From CAYGDP01 sp964348665 (GTDB lineage: Bacteria; Verrucomicrobiota; Verrucomicrobiia; Palsa-1439; CAYGDP01), in NCBI GenBank assembly GCA_964348665.1, contig CAYGDP010000023.1, positions 1 to 64,000 on the forward strand: a DNA stretch of 64,000 bases. The letters are read 5' to 3'. The notes beneath the pieces were generated by a model. The model ran no database searches. It had not been told where the DNA came from and saw only the letters and a program-made list of their open reading frames with translations. Position 1 is the first letter of the stretch. Each line of letters opens with the position of its first letter. The translations under genes were made by a program, and so were the position numbers. Shown one piece after another: positions 16,405 through 24,615 of this stretch.

Positions 16405-18885
16405 TTACTTCTTCCCTTCCGTTGCCTTCCCCGTCTCAACCGTCTCCGCCTTCTCCTCATCCTCATCGCTGACGACGCGGGCGAGGGCGACCAATTTGTC
16501 TTTGCCATCGAGGCGCACGAGGCGGACCCCTTGGGTGTTGCGGCCGGCTTCGCGGATGTCCGCAACGGGAGTGCGGATCATCTGGCCGTCACTGGTGATG
16601 AGCATGACTTGGTCGGTATCGGTGACGGTGATCGCACCCGCAACGCGACCGGTTTTGTCCGTGGTTTTCATGGTGATGATGCCTTTGCCGCCACGGGATT
16701 GTTTGCGGTATTCGTCGAAGGCAGTGCGTTTGCCGACACCGCTTTCGCCAGCGACGAGTAGAGTGGCCTTGGGACTGACGATTTCGATGGCTACGAGCTG
16801 ATCGCCTTTGTCGAGGTCCATTCCCCAGACACCGACCGTGGCTCGACCTTGGTCGCGCATTTGATCTTCATGGAATCGGATGCTTTGACCGTTGCGACTG
16901 ACCAATACGATTTCGTCTTTGCCGTTGGTGAGACGGACGCCGAGGAGTGTATCTCCCTTTTCGATGTTGATGGCGACGATGCCGCCTTTGCGGGTGTTGG
17001 CAAATTCGCCGAGGTTGGTTTTCTTGATGATGCCGGTGCGAGTGGCGAACACGACGAATTGATCGGCTTTGAATTCACCGATACGAAGGCAGGCGGCGAT
17101 TTTCTCGTCCGGCTTGAGCGCAAGCAGATTGGCGATTCCTTTACCTTTGGCGGCGCGCCCGGCTTCGGGGATTTCGTACACTTTTTCGGCGTACACACGT
17201 CCGTTGCTGGTAAAGAAAAGGAGTTCGTCGTGGGTGCTGGCGGTAAAGAGTTGTTCCACGAAATCTTCTTCACGTTGTTCCATGCCGATGACGCCTTTTC
17301 CTCCGCGACGTTGCGAACGGTAGGCGCTGACGGCGGTGCGCTTGATGAAACCAGCATGGCTGATGGTAATGATAGCGGCTTCTTTGGCGATGAGGTCTTC
17401 GATGGACATCTCGCCTTCTTCGGCGACGATGTCGCTGCGGCGTTTGTCGCCATGTTTTTCCTTCACGATGGTCAGCTCGTCTTTGATGAGCGCGAAGATC
17501 TTTTTCTCGCTGGCCAGGAGGGCGCGGAGTTCTTCGATCCGCTTGATGACGGCCAGATATTCCTCTTCGATCTTTTCTCGCTCCAGGCCGGTAAGCTGGT
17601 AAAGGCGCATTTCGAGGATGGCATCGGTCTGGCGCTCGGAAAGCTTGTATTTCGCCATCAACTTTTCTTTGGCTTCGGCGCGGTTGGCGGCTTTGCGGAT
17701 GATTTTGACGAAGTCATCGAGGTTATCGAGGGCGATCTTGAAGCCTTCGAGGATGTGGGCGCGATCTTCCGCCTTCTGCAACTCGAACTTCGCGCGGCGC
17801 ACAACAACTTCATGGCGATGATCAATGTAACACTGGAGCATCTCCTTGATGTTCATCAGCCGCGGTCGGTTGCGGTCGAGCGCGAGGAGGGTGACGCCAA
17901 AACTGTCTTCGAGTTGTGTGCGTTTGTAGAGATTGTTGATGATGACTTTGGGAATGGCGTCACGCTTCAGCTCGATCACAACGCGCATGCCTTCTTTGTC
18001 GGACTCGTCGCGGATGTCGCTGATGCCATCGAGGGCGCGGTCGTTGACCAAGCCGGCGATTTTCTCGATGAGAAGCGCCTTGTTGACATTGAAGGGAATT
18101 TCGCTAATGACGATTTGCTGCTTGCCGCCTTTCATTTCCTCGACGCCCAGGCGTCCGCGCATCTTGATGGAGCCACGCCCCGTCTCAAAGTAGTCCTTGA
18201 TGCCGCCCTTGCCGCAGATGAGACCGCCAGTGGGAAAGTCAGGGCCTTTAATAATCTTGCTTAGGTCTTTGATGGTGACATCGGGGTCGTCAATCATCGC
18301 GAAGAGGCCGTCAATGATTTCGGATAAATTGTGCGGCGGGATGTTCGTGGCCATGCCGACGGCGATGCCGGTGCTGCCGTTGCAGATAAGATTCGGGAAA
18401 CCTGCGGGAAAAATCTTCGGTTCCGTGCGCGATTCATCGTAATTGGGAACAAAATCTACCGTGTCCTTGTCGAGGTCGGCCAAGAGCAGCACGGCCAGCG
18501 GCGTAAGGCGCGCTTCCGTATAACGCATTGCTGCAGGAGGATCGCCGTCCACCGAGCCAAAATTGCCCTGCCCATCCACGAGCGGGTAACGCATCGAAAA
18601 ATCCTGCGCCATATGGACAAGCGTGGGGTAGATGACCTGTTCGCCGTGCGGATGATAATTTCCCGACGTATCGCCAGCGATCTTGGCGCATTTGCGGTGC
18701 GGACGATTGGGTTGCAAGCCAAGCTCGTGCATCGCGTAAAGGATGCGGCGCTGGGAAGGTTTTAGGCCATCGCGCGCGTCGGGCAGAGCGCGGGAGATGA
18801 TGACGCTCATCGAATAATCGAGGAACGACGTCTTCATCTCCTCGGCGACGTTAATGGGATCAACTTTTTCGTTTTGGGTATACAT
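16405..18885 (-). CDS. gyrA: DNA gyrase subunit A
   Basis: GyrA, 826 residues, is the DNA-cleaving subunit of gyrase. The active-site tyrosine is Y122 (AAMRYTEARLT) and numbering coincides with E. coli. The GyrA box is QRRGGKG and six beta-propeller repeats follow. The quinolone-determining segment is HGEQVIYPTLV, so the positions usually Ser83 and Asp87 are Gln83 and Pro87. The C-terminus is acidic (DEDEEKAETVE). It lies 60 nt downstream of gyrB on the same strand and is presumably co-transcribed with it. Confidence 0.97.
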   Translation of the reverse strand: MYTQNEKVDPINVAEEMKTSFLDYSMSVIISRALPDARDGLKPSQRRILYAMHELGLQPNRPHRKCAKIAGDTSGNYHPHGEQVIYPTLVHMAQDFSMRYPLVDGQGNFGSVDGDPPAAMRYTEARLTPLAVLLLADLDKDTVDFVPNYDESRTEPKIFPAGFPNLICNGSTGIAVGMATNIPPHNLSEIIDGLFAMIDDPDVTIKDLSKIIKGPDFPTGGLICGKGGIKDYFETGRGSIKMRGRLGVEEMKGGKQQIVISEIPFNVNKALLIEKIAGLVNDRALDGISDIRDESDKEGMRVVIELKRDAIPKVIINNLYKRTQLEDSFGVTLLALDRNRPRLMNIKEMLQCYIDHRHEVVVRRAKFELQKAEDRAHILEGFKIALDNLDDFVKIIRKAANRAEAKEKLMAKYKLSERQTDAILEMRLYQLTGLEREKIEEEYLAVIKRIEELRALLASEKKIFALIKDELTIVKEKHGDKRRSDIVAEEGEMSIEDLIAKEAAIITISHAGFIKRTAVSAYRSQRRGGKGVIGMEQREEDFVEQLFTASTHDELLFFTSNGRVYAEKVYEIPEAGRAAKGKGIANLLALKPDEKIAACLRIGEFKADQFVVFATRTGIIKKTNLGEFANTRKGGIVAINIEKGDTLLGVRLTNGKDEIVLVSRNGQSIRFHEDQMRDQGRATVGVWGMDLDKGDQLVAIEIVSPKATLLVAGESGVGKRTAFDEYRKQSRGGKGIITMKTTDKTGRVAGAITVTDTDQVMLITSDGQMIRTPVADIREAGRNTQGVRLVRLDGKDKLVALARVVSDEDEEKAETVETGKATEGKK

Positions 18886-18945
18886 GCTTCCGCTCGTTGA
18901 ATGGTTTAAAGGTTAAAACGTTACATCGGGTAGGTGTGTGGATGC

Positions 18946-21516
18946 TTACACATCGAGGTTGCGCACGTTGAGGGCATTTTCTTCGATGAAGCGACGGCGC
19001 GGCTCGACTTCGTCACCCATGAGGACGCTGAAAATGCTTTCGGCCTCGGCGGCATCCGTCAGCTCGACCTTGAGCATCTTACGTTTTTCGGGATCAAGCG
19101 TGGTTTCCCAGAGTTGCACGGGATTCATTTCACCCAAGCCTTTGTAGCGTTGGATGGTCATGCCTTTGCGGCCGATCGTCTTGATCTGCTCCAAAATTTC
19201 GGGCACGGCGAAGATCGGGATTTTTGTTTCACCTTCCTGCAATTCGAAGAGCGGCTTAGGCTCTTTTTCCTTGTCATCGGACTTGGTCAGAGAAACGCGG
19301 TATTGCTCAATGGGAAGACCTTTGCGTTCGAGAGTGTTGAGAACTTTTGTGATCTCGATGGACTCGAACAACTCGTAATGCTTGGCGCGCAGTTTTTCGG
19401 CGTCCGTTTCGCTTGCGACTTCGTCGGCATCGGCGATAACGCCCTGTTTTTCGAGGCGATCGAGCATTTTACTCAGCTCCTTGTCGTCGTGGGCAAACGA
19501 AATCTCGGGCTGACGACCTTTCGCGACGACGCGGACAAGATAGTGTGGCAGAGCGCCACTCTTTTCGCCGCGCGCGGCGAGAAAATCGGTAAAGTTGACG
19601 CCGCGACGGCGAATGCTTTGGGCTAGGCGATCCAACTCCGCGAGCGATTCAAGGATCTCAACCAGCGGTTTGCCAGTGAATTCTTTTTTGTCCTTGAGCC
19701 GCACCAACGTAGCGTCATCGGTGCCCAGCTCGATGAGCATTCGATTGAGTTGCTCGTCGCTATCCACATATTCCTCGCGCTTCTTGCGGGTGATTTTATA
19801 AAGCGGCGGTTGAGCGATGTAGATGTGACCTTTTTCCACCAACTCGGGCATTTTGCGGAAGAAAAAGGTAAGTAGCAACGTGCGGATATGGGCCCCGTCC
19901 ACGTCGGCATCGGTCATGATCACGATCCGATGGTAGCGCAAGCGGCTGATATCAAAGCTGCCTTTGTCGGCCTTCGGTTTTTCTGTCTCCGTGCCCTCCG
20001 TCTGCTCGCCCATTTTCTTTTCTTTGCCATTCTCTTCGCCGTTGGTGCTGCTCCGGCCGATACCGGTCCCAATGGCGGTGATCATCGTGCGGATTTCTTC
20101 GTTGTTGAGAACTTTGTGGTCCTGTGCCTTTTCGACGTTGATGAGTTTGCCGCGGATGGGAAGGATGGCTTGGAACCGGCGATCGCGGCCTTGCTTGGCG
20201 CTGCCACCGGCGCTGTCGCCCTCGACAATGTACAGTTCACATAACTGCGGGTCGCGCTCGCTGCAATCGGCAAGTTTTCCGGGGAGACCGCCCCCGACGA
20301 GCGCGCCTTTGCGGATGGTGTCGCGGGCTTTGCGAGCTGCTTCGCGAGCCTTCGCTGCGACCAGCGCCTTGTCAATGACGCGCCGCGCGATGGGCGGATT
20401 TTTCTCGAGAAAATCGCCAAGCCCATCGTTGACGATGCTGGAGACGATACCTTCCACTTCACCATTGCCGAGTTTGGTTTTGGTTTGGCCTTCGAATTGC
20501 GGCTGCGGGACTTTGACGCTGATGACAGCGGTGAGACCTTCGCGAAGATCGTCTCCCGTGATCTGGGGGTCTTTTTCTTTGATGAGTTCGTGCGACTTCG
20601 CGTAAAAATTCAGCGTCCGCGTCAACGCCGTGCGGAAGCCGACGAGGTGCGTGCCGCCCTCGATGGTATTGATGTTGTTGGCGTAACTGAAGACGTTTTC
20701 GTTGTAGCCGTCGTTGTATTGAATCGCGACCTCGGCCTCGATGCCGTCCTTGGATCTGTTGACGTAGATCGGTTTGTGAAGCGATTGCTTGCTGCGGTTG
20801 AGATGCTGGACGAACTCGACGAGTCCGCCGTTGTATTTGAACGTCTCACTCTTGCCTTTGCCGCGTTCGTCGGTCAGCGTGATTTCGATGCTCTTGTTGA
20901 GAAATGCAAGCTCGCGGAGGCGATTGGCCAGCGTATCGAAGTTGAAATCAATTTTCTCAAAAATTTCTTTATCGGGTTTGAATGTGATCGTCGTGCCCGT
21001 GCCGCGCGCTTTGCCGATCTTGTTCAGTTTCTTCGTTGTCTTGCCGCGCTCGAACCCCATGTGCCAGACCGCCCCATCGCGACGAACCTCGGCTTCCAGC
21101 CACTCGCTCAGCGCGTTTACGCAGGTTACGCCAACACCATGCAAACCGCCGCTGACTTGATACGATTTTTTGTCGAATTTGCCGCCCGCGTGCAATATCG
21201 TTAGAACGACTTCCAGCGCGGGTTTCTTTTCCGTCTTGTGCATATCCACGGGAATCCCGCGGCCATCGTCCTCGACCGAACAAGAACCATCGGCATGGAT
21301 GGCCACGACGATTTTTTTGCAATGCCCGGCCAGCGCTTCGTCTATGGAATTGTCCACCGTCTCGTAAACGAGGTGATGAAGTCCGCGCGTGCCCGTGTCG
21401 CCGATGTACATTGCGGGACGTTTGCGCACCGCGTCAATACCTTCCAATACTGTAATTTTATCTGCGCCGTACGACTTGGACGAACTCTTGGGTGTAGCAT
21501 CTTCTTTTTTTGCCAT
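18946..21516 (-). CDS. gyrB: DNA gyrase subunit B
   Basis: GyrB, 856 residues, carries the GHKL ATPase (YIGDTGTRGLHHLVYE, VDNSIDEALAGH, DDGRGIPVD, HAGGKFDKKSYQVSGGLHGVG) and the Toprim domain (VEGDSAGGSAKQGRDRRFQAILP, TDADVDGAHIRTLLLTFFFR), ending with QRYKGLGEMNP. It is longer than the usual roughly 640-800 residues of bacterial GyrB. A charged, low-complexity insertion of about 33 residues (about 489-522, rich in Glu, Lys and Gly) separates the two Toprim halves. The start is ATG 21516, with a divergent promoter region upstream. Confidence 0.97.
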   Translation of the reverse strand: MAKKEDATPKSSSKSYGADKITVLEGIDAVRKRPAMYIGDTGTRGLHHLVYETVDNSIDEALAGHCKKIVVAIHADGSCSVEDDGRGIPVDMHKTEKKPALEVVLTILHAGGKFDKKSYQVSGGLHGVGVTCVNALSEWLEAEVRRDGAVWHMGFERGKTTKKLNKIGKARGTGTTITFKPDKEIFEKIDFNFDTLANRLRELAFLNKSIEITLTDERGKGKSETFKYNGGLVEFVQHLNRSKQSLHKPIYVNRSKDGIEAEVAIQYNDGYNENVFSYANNINTIEGGTHLVGFRTALTRTLNFYAKSHELIKEKDPQITGDDLREGLTAVISVKVPQPQFEGQTKTKLGNGEVEGIVSSIVNDGLGDFLEKNPPIARRVIDKALVAAKAREAARKARDTIRKGALVGGGLPGKLADCSERDPQLCELYIVEGDSAGGSAKQGRDRRFQAILPIRGKLINVEKAQDHKVLNNEEIRTMITAIGTGIGRSSTNGEENGKEKKMGEQTEGTETEKPKADKGSFDISRLRYHRIVIMTDADVDGAHIRTLLLTFFFRKMPELVEKGHIYIAQPPLYKITRKKREEYVDSDEQLNRMLIELGTDDATLVRLKDKKEFTGKPLVEILESLAELDRLAQSIRRRGVNFTDFLAARGEKSGALPHYLVRVVAKGRQPEISFAHDDKELSKMLDRLEKQGVIADADEVASETDAEKLRAKHYELFESIEITKVLNTLERKGLPIEQYRVSLTKSDDKEKEPKPLFELQEGETKIPIFAVPEILEQIKTIGRKGMTIQRYKGLGEMNPVQLWETTLDPEKRKMLKVELTDAAEAESIFSVLMGDEVEPRRRFIEENALNVRNLDV

Positions 21517-21545
21517 GGCATTCTCGGATCGATTTTGCGCCTATG

Positions 21546-21573
21546 AGTATACATTTTTCGGCCAAAAACACAA
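21546..21573 (-). promoter_or_regulatory. Candidate gyrB promoter
   Basis: On the minus strand TTGTGT (21573-21568) and TATACT (21551-21546) are 16 nt apart, 30 nt upstream of the gyrB ATG. Consensus match by eye. Confidence 0.55.
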
Positions 21574-21685
21574 CATTTTTCTCGAGTGTAAGTGCCTCGA
21601 AATCCACAAGATATGGGGTACTGGCGGCATCGAAGCGCGATTAGTTGAGGGTTGTGGAAAAGGTATCGAGCGCGAAATGGAGAGC

Positions 21686-21713
21686 TTGACAAACCTCCGA
21701 TTTCAGCTATAAG
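21686..21713 (+). promoter_or_regulatory. Candidate promoter of the ArsR-family gene
   Basis: TTGACA (21686-21691) and TATAAG (21708-21713) are separated by 16 nt. The start codon follows 37 nt downstream and a perfect palindrome covers the expected transcription start. Confidence 0.65.
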
Positions 21714-21717
21714 ACAA

Positions 21718-21733
21718 GTATATGCGCATATAC
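21718..21733. promoter_or_regulatory. 16-bp perfect palindrome, likely ArsR-type operator
   Basis: GTATATGCGCATATAC equals its own reverse complement. It lies 4 nt after the -10 box and 17 nt before the ATG of an ArsR-family gene, the classic place for autorepression by a dimeric winged-helix regulator. Confidence 0.65.
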
Positions 21734-21750
21734 ATTTTAAACTCTTGCAC

Positions 21751-22128
21751 ATGAAGAAGACTGTTCATTTCTTGAGGGCTCTCGGCCAACTCAACCGTCT
21801 GCGGATCGTCAAAGCCATCCTCGGTGGCGAATACTGCGTCTGCGAACTCGCCGATGCATTGGAACTCTCCCAACCTAACATTTCCCAACATCTGATCCTT
21901 CTGGATCGCGCGGGGCTACTCGCCTCCCGGAAAATTGCCACTTGGGTCTACTACACGATCCCTCCTGATTCCGCGTCTATGTTGCGCAGCTTGCTCGGCC
22001 TATTGGGCGATCCTGATTCCCCTCGTGCTCAGGCCGATGCCGAGCGGCTACAAAAACGCCTCGCACTGCGTCGCAACGGCGAATGTTATCTCGGCGACCG
22101 GCACTTGCCCAAGAGCAATGTTCGGTGA
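21751..22128 (+). CDS. ArsR-family winged-helix regulator
   Basis: The 125-residue product is an ArsR/SmtB-type repressor: LRALGQLNRLRIVKAIL, then EYCVCELADALELSQPNISQHL as recognition helices, then a beta wing (YYTI). C29 and C31 form the CVC pair that binds As(III), Sb(III) or other soft metals in classic ArsR proteins. ATG 21751 is chosen because it follows the promoter and palindrome and gives the family N-terminus. No arsenic-resistance gene is nearby, so the regulon is unknown; autoregulation through the palindrome is likely. Confidence 0.85.
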   Translation: MKKTVHFLRALGQLNRLRIVKAILGGEYCVCELADALELSQPNISQHLILLDRAGLLASRKIATWVYYTIPPDSASMLRSLLGLLGDPDSPRAQADAERLQKRLALRRNGECYLGDRHLPKSNVR

Positions 22129-22155
22129 CCAATTGCCATCCGATCCAGTTACCAT

Positions 22156-22183
22156 TTGACAGATTGCGAATCGCCATTATACT
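22156..22183 (+). promoter_or_regulatory. Candidate promoter of the Rrf2-family gene
   Basis: TTGACA (22156-22161) and TATACT (22178-22183) with a 16-nt spacer, ending 33 nt before the Rrf2 ATG. One of the best consensus matches in the window. Confidence 0.65.
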
Positions 22184-22216
22184 AGTGCGAGTTAGGTAAT
22201 TTAGTAAAGATTAACC

Positions 22217-22636
22217 ATGAAGCTTGCTGTCAAATGTGATTATGCTTCTCGCGCGGTGGAGTGGCTTTCGATGAAATATCCAAGCGGGCAACCTGCGTCC
22301 ATTGAGGAGATCGCTCGGAGTCAACGGATTCCTGCGAATTATCTGGTGCAGATTTTGCAGGAATTGAAGGCGAGCGGGTTGATTCGCAGCCTGCGTGGCC
22401 AAGCGGGAGGCTACATTTTGGCGCGTCCACCGGAGCAGATTAGCTTTGCCGATCTGCTCCGCGCAGTACACGGTGATGTGTTTGATATCACTTGCTCGCT
22501 GGATCGGGGATGTCCCGACGAGCTGCGGCAGGTTTGGCAGCGCCTCAAGGGCGTGTTTGAGCGCGAAGCGGAGTCGGTGAAGTTTGACCAGATCGTCACA
22601 GTCGCGAGCGGCCGCGCGCAAATGTTCGAGATTTAA
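22217..22636 (+). CDS. Rrf2-family transcriptional regulator (possible sulfur regulator)
   Basis: The 139-residue winged-helix product matches the Rrf2 family (CymR, IscR): MKLAVKCDYASRAVEWL, SIEEIARSQRIPANYLVQILQ, GLIRSLRGQAGGY. It contains only two cysteines near the effector region (ITCSLDRGC), not the three of IscR, so Fe-S binding as in IscR is doubtful. CymR-type members repress cysteine and sulfur genes. Its position directly upstream of a SAM-riboswitch-controlled sulfur cluster supports such a role by inference. It has its own promoter. Confidence 0.88.
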   Translation: MKLAVKCDYASRAVEWLSMKYPSGQPASIEEIARSQRIPANYLVQILQELKASGLIRSLRGQAGGYILARPPEQISFADLLRAVHGDVFDITCSLDRGCPDELRQVWQRLKGVFEREAESVKFDQIVTVASGRAQMFEI

Positions 22637-22640
22637 TTGG

Positions 22641-22663
22641 TGGCACAGGCGTCTCTGCCTGTG
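22641..22663. repeat. CACAGGC palindromic repeat
   Basis: CACAGGC (22644-22650) pairs with GCCTGTG (22657-22663) around GTCTCT. It follows the Rrf2 stop and may act as a weak terminator. The same element occurs inside the glycosidase gene at 34329-34348. Confidence 0.7.
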
Positions 22664-22689
22664 ATTATTTGTTCTTTGAAAAACTGACG

Positions 22690-22717
22690 TTGACAGATTG
22701 CCCAGCTGTGGTAGAGT
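22690..22717 (+). promoter_or_regulatory. Candidate promoter of the SAM-riboswitch leader
   Basis: TTGACA (22690-22695) and TAGAGT (22712-22717) are 16 nt apart, about 25 nt before the aptamer. A separate GC-rich hairpin (GTCCGCC/GGCGGAC, 22727-22742) sits at the probable 5' end of the transcript. Confidence 0.6.
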
Positions 22718-22743
22718 CACGTCGCTGTCCGCCGTGGCGGACG

Positions 22744-22875
22744 CTCTTATCGAGAGTGGCAGAGGGACTGGCCCGTTGAAGCCACAGCAACCGACCGCGC
22801 TAGCAACGTGGTGACAAGGTGCTAAATCCAGCTTGTTCGTTCCGCGATGGCGGGGCAGACAGGAAAAGATGAGAG
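22744..22875 (+). promoter_or_regulatory. SAM-I (S-box) riboswitch
   Basis: The conserved S-box core is present in order: CTTATCGAGAGTGGCAGAGG, GACTGGCCCGTTGAAGCCA, CAGCAACC and AGGTGCTAAATCCAGC, followed by GGGGCAGACAGG. Helix P1 is formed by CTCTTATC (22744-22751) with GATGAGAG (22868-22875), eight pairs with one G-U. SAM binding normally turns methionine, cysteine or SAM genes off. No U-rich terminator follows before the ATG at 22942, so control of translation initiation or Rho-dependent termination is possible. The 305-nt gap before the gene is fully accounted for by repeat, promoter, aptamer and expression platform. Confidence 0.92.
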
Positions 22876-22941
22876 GAGACGCTGTTGGTTCGTCTTCCTT
22901 CCTCCCTCGATTAGCGTTCCCGCGCAGCGAACGTGCGCACC

Positions 22942-24189
22942 ATGCACAAAAACTATATGCTGGGTCTCAAATGTCGGGAATGCGCGCGGCGCTATCCGAA
23001 GGAAGCGCTGCACGTGTGCGAGTTCTGTTTCGGGCCGCTCGAAGTCGAATACGATTACGAGGTCATCGGCAAGGCGCTGACACGTGAGAAAATCCTCGCG
23101 CGTCCGCCGACGATGTGGCGCTACCGCGAGTTGCTGCCGCTGGACGGCGAACCGACGGTGGGATTCCAAGTCGGTTTCACGCCCTTGGTGAAAGCCGATC
23201 GCCTAGCAAAACGCCTCGGTGTGCGCGAATGCTGGGTCAAAAACGACACGGTCAATTATCCGACCTTATCGTTCAAAGACCGCGTCGTTTCGGTGGCGCT
23301 CTCGCGCGCGAAGGAATTGGGCTTCAAGATTGTCGGCTGCGCTTCGACGGGGAATCTCGCCAATAGCGTTGCCGCCAACGCCGCCAGCGCGGGGTTGCCC
23401 GCGTACGTTCTGATCCCCGCCGACCTCGAGACGGGAAAAGTGCTCGGCTCAGCCATCTTCGGCGCAAAAGTCATCGGGATTCACGGCACGTACGACGAGG
23501 TGAATCGCCTATGCTCCGAAATCGCGGGTAATTATGGCTGGGGTATTGTGAATGTGAATCTTCGGCCGTATTACGCGGAAGGCAGCAAAGCGATGGGCTT
23601 CGAGATCGCCGAACAACTCGGCTGGCGATTGCCCGATAACGTGGTTGTCCCGATGGCGGGCGGCTCCCTGATCACGAAGATCCATAAGTCTTTCCGCGAA
23701 TTCGTAAAGCTCGGCTTCGTGAAAGACCACGCAACGAAGATTTTCGGCGGACAAGCGGCAGGCTGCGCGCCCATCGTGAATGCGATCAAGGCGGGCACGG
23801 ACATCATAGCTCCCGTCAAAAAGCCGAACACCATCGCCAAATCGCTTGCGATCGGGAATCCGGCGGACGGGTTTTATGCGATTCAAACGATGAAACAGAC
23901 CGGCGGCGACGGCGAAAATCCAACCGACGACGAGATCGTCGAAGGCATCAAGCTGCTGGCGGAGACCGAAGGCATTTTTGCCGAGACCGCAGGCGGCGTG
24001 ACGGTCGGCGCGGCGAAACGTCTCGTGGAAAGCGGCGCGATCAAGCGCAACGAGAGTCTGGTGCTCTGCATTACGGGACATGGCTTGAAGACGCAGGAAG
24101 CGATCAATGGAAAGTGCGCTACGCCGCGCCTGATCGGGCCGAGTTTGAGAGAGTTCGATGCAATCTATGAGAAGGATAAGATAAAGTAG
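22942..24189 (+). CDS. thrC: Threonine-synthase-like PLP enzyme with zinc ribbon
   Basis: The 415-residue product matches threonine synthase: the PLP lysine is in PTLSFKDRV (K112), the phosphate-binding loop is STGNLANSVAANA, and VPMAGGSLITK follows. The N-terminus is a zinc ribbon (C11, C14, C26, C29). Threonine synthase acts on O-phosphohomoserine. However, the gene is behind a SAM-I riboswitch and just upstream of a ThiS/MoaD-like carrier and sulfate-assimilation genes, so a sulfur-transfer reaction giving homocysteine is a plausible alternative. ATG 22942 is preferred; GTG 22933 is also in frame. No clear Shine-Dalgarno is visible, which fits riboswitch control of initiation. Confidence 0.85.
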   Translation: MHKNYMLGLKCRECARRYPKEALHVCEFCFGPLEVEYDYEVIGKALTREKILARPPTMWRYRELLPLDGEPTVGFQVGFTPLVKADRLAKRLGVRECWVKNDTVNYPTLSFKDRVVSVALSRAKELGFKIVGCASTGNLANSVAANAASAGLPAYVLIPADLETGKVLGSAIFGAKVIGIHGTYDEVNRLCSEIAGNYGWGIVNVNLRPYYAEGSKAMGFEIAEQLGWRLPDNVVVPMAGGSLITKIHKSFREFVKLGFVKDHATKIFGGQAAGCAPIVNAIKAGTDIIAPVKKPNTIAKSLAIGNPADGFYAIQTMKQTGGDGENPTDDEIVEGIKLLAETEGIFAETAGGVTVGAAKRLVESGAIKRNESLVLCITGHGLKTQEAINGKCATPRLIGPSLREFDAIYEKDKIK

Positions 24190-24246
24190 CCCGCGAAACA
24201 CACGAAAGAACGCAAAAGTTTTCGAGTGTTTCGCGTATTTCGCGGG
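24190..24246. repeat. CACGAAA-family palindromic repeat
   Basis: CCCGCGAAA (24190-24198) and TTTCGCGGG (24238-24246) are perfect 9-bp ends of an imperfect palindrome filling most of the gap between the threonine-synthase-like gene and the carrier gene. Related copies are at 27442-27514, 33897-33930, 35805-35832 and 36559-36625. Confidence 0.75.
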
Positions 24247-24262
24247 TAATGAAAGGAATAAC

Positions 24263-24535
24263 ATGCCAAAAGTAAGAATCCCAACACCGTTGAGGAAACT
24301 GACGAAGGAACAAGCCGTCGTGGAGGCGAGTGGCGCGAACATTGGCGACTTGCTCGCCGATCTCGAACGCCAATACGCGGGCATCCGCGAACGGCTTTGC
24401 GACGAAAAAGGCGAAATCCGCCGCTTCGTAAACGTCTACCTGAACGACCAGGACATTCGGTTCATGGACGGCCTCAAGACCGCCGTCAAAGACACCGACG
24501 AAGTCAGCATCGTCCCCGCCATCGCGGGTGGGTAA
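24263..24535 (+). CDS. ThiS/MoaD-family sulfur carrier protein
   Basis: The 90-residue product is a beta-grasp ubiquitin-like protein ending in Gly-Gly (VSIVPAIAGG). The C-terminal glycine of such proteins is adenylated by a ThiF/MoeB-type enzyme and converted to a thiocarboxylate that delivers sulfide to a biosynthetic enzyme (molybdopterin, thiazole, cysteine via CysO, homocysteine via HcyS). The RFVNVYLNDQDIR segment is typical of MoaD-like members. No molybdopterin or thiamine genes are nearby; the neighbours are a PLP enzyme and sulfate assimilation. No ThiF homologue lies in the window, so activation must be encoded elsewhere. Confidence 0.88.
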   Translation: MPKVRIPTPLRKLTKEQAVVEASGANIGDLLADLERQYAGIRERLCDEKGEIRRFVNVYLNDQDIRFMDGLKTAVKDTDEVSIVPAIAGG

Positions 24536-24615
24536 GAATTTGGATGGCCACAAAAAGGCACAAGAAGCACAAAAGGTAGGGGCAAGCCGCTGGCTCGCCC
24601 GCTCAAAAAGACAAA

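Noticed and set aside
16849..18264. A 471-residue open frame on the plus strand
   Set aside because: It lies antisense inside gyrA; residues are low-complexity (Phe/Asp/Val rich) and no family is recognisable.
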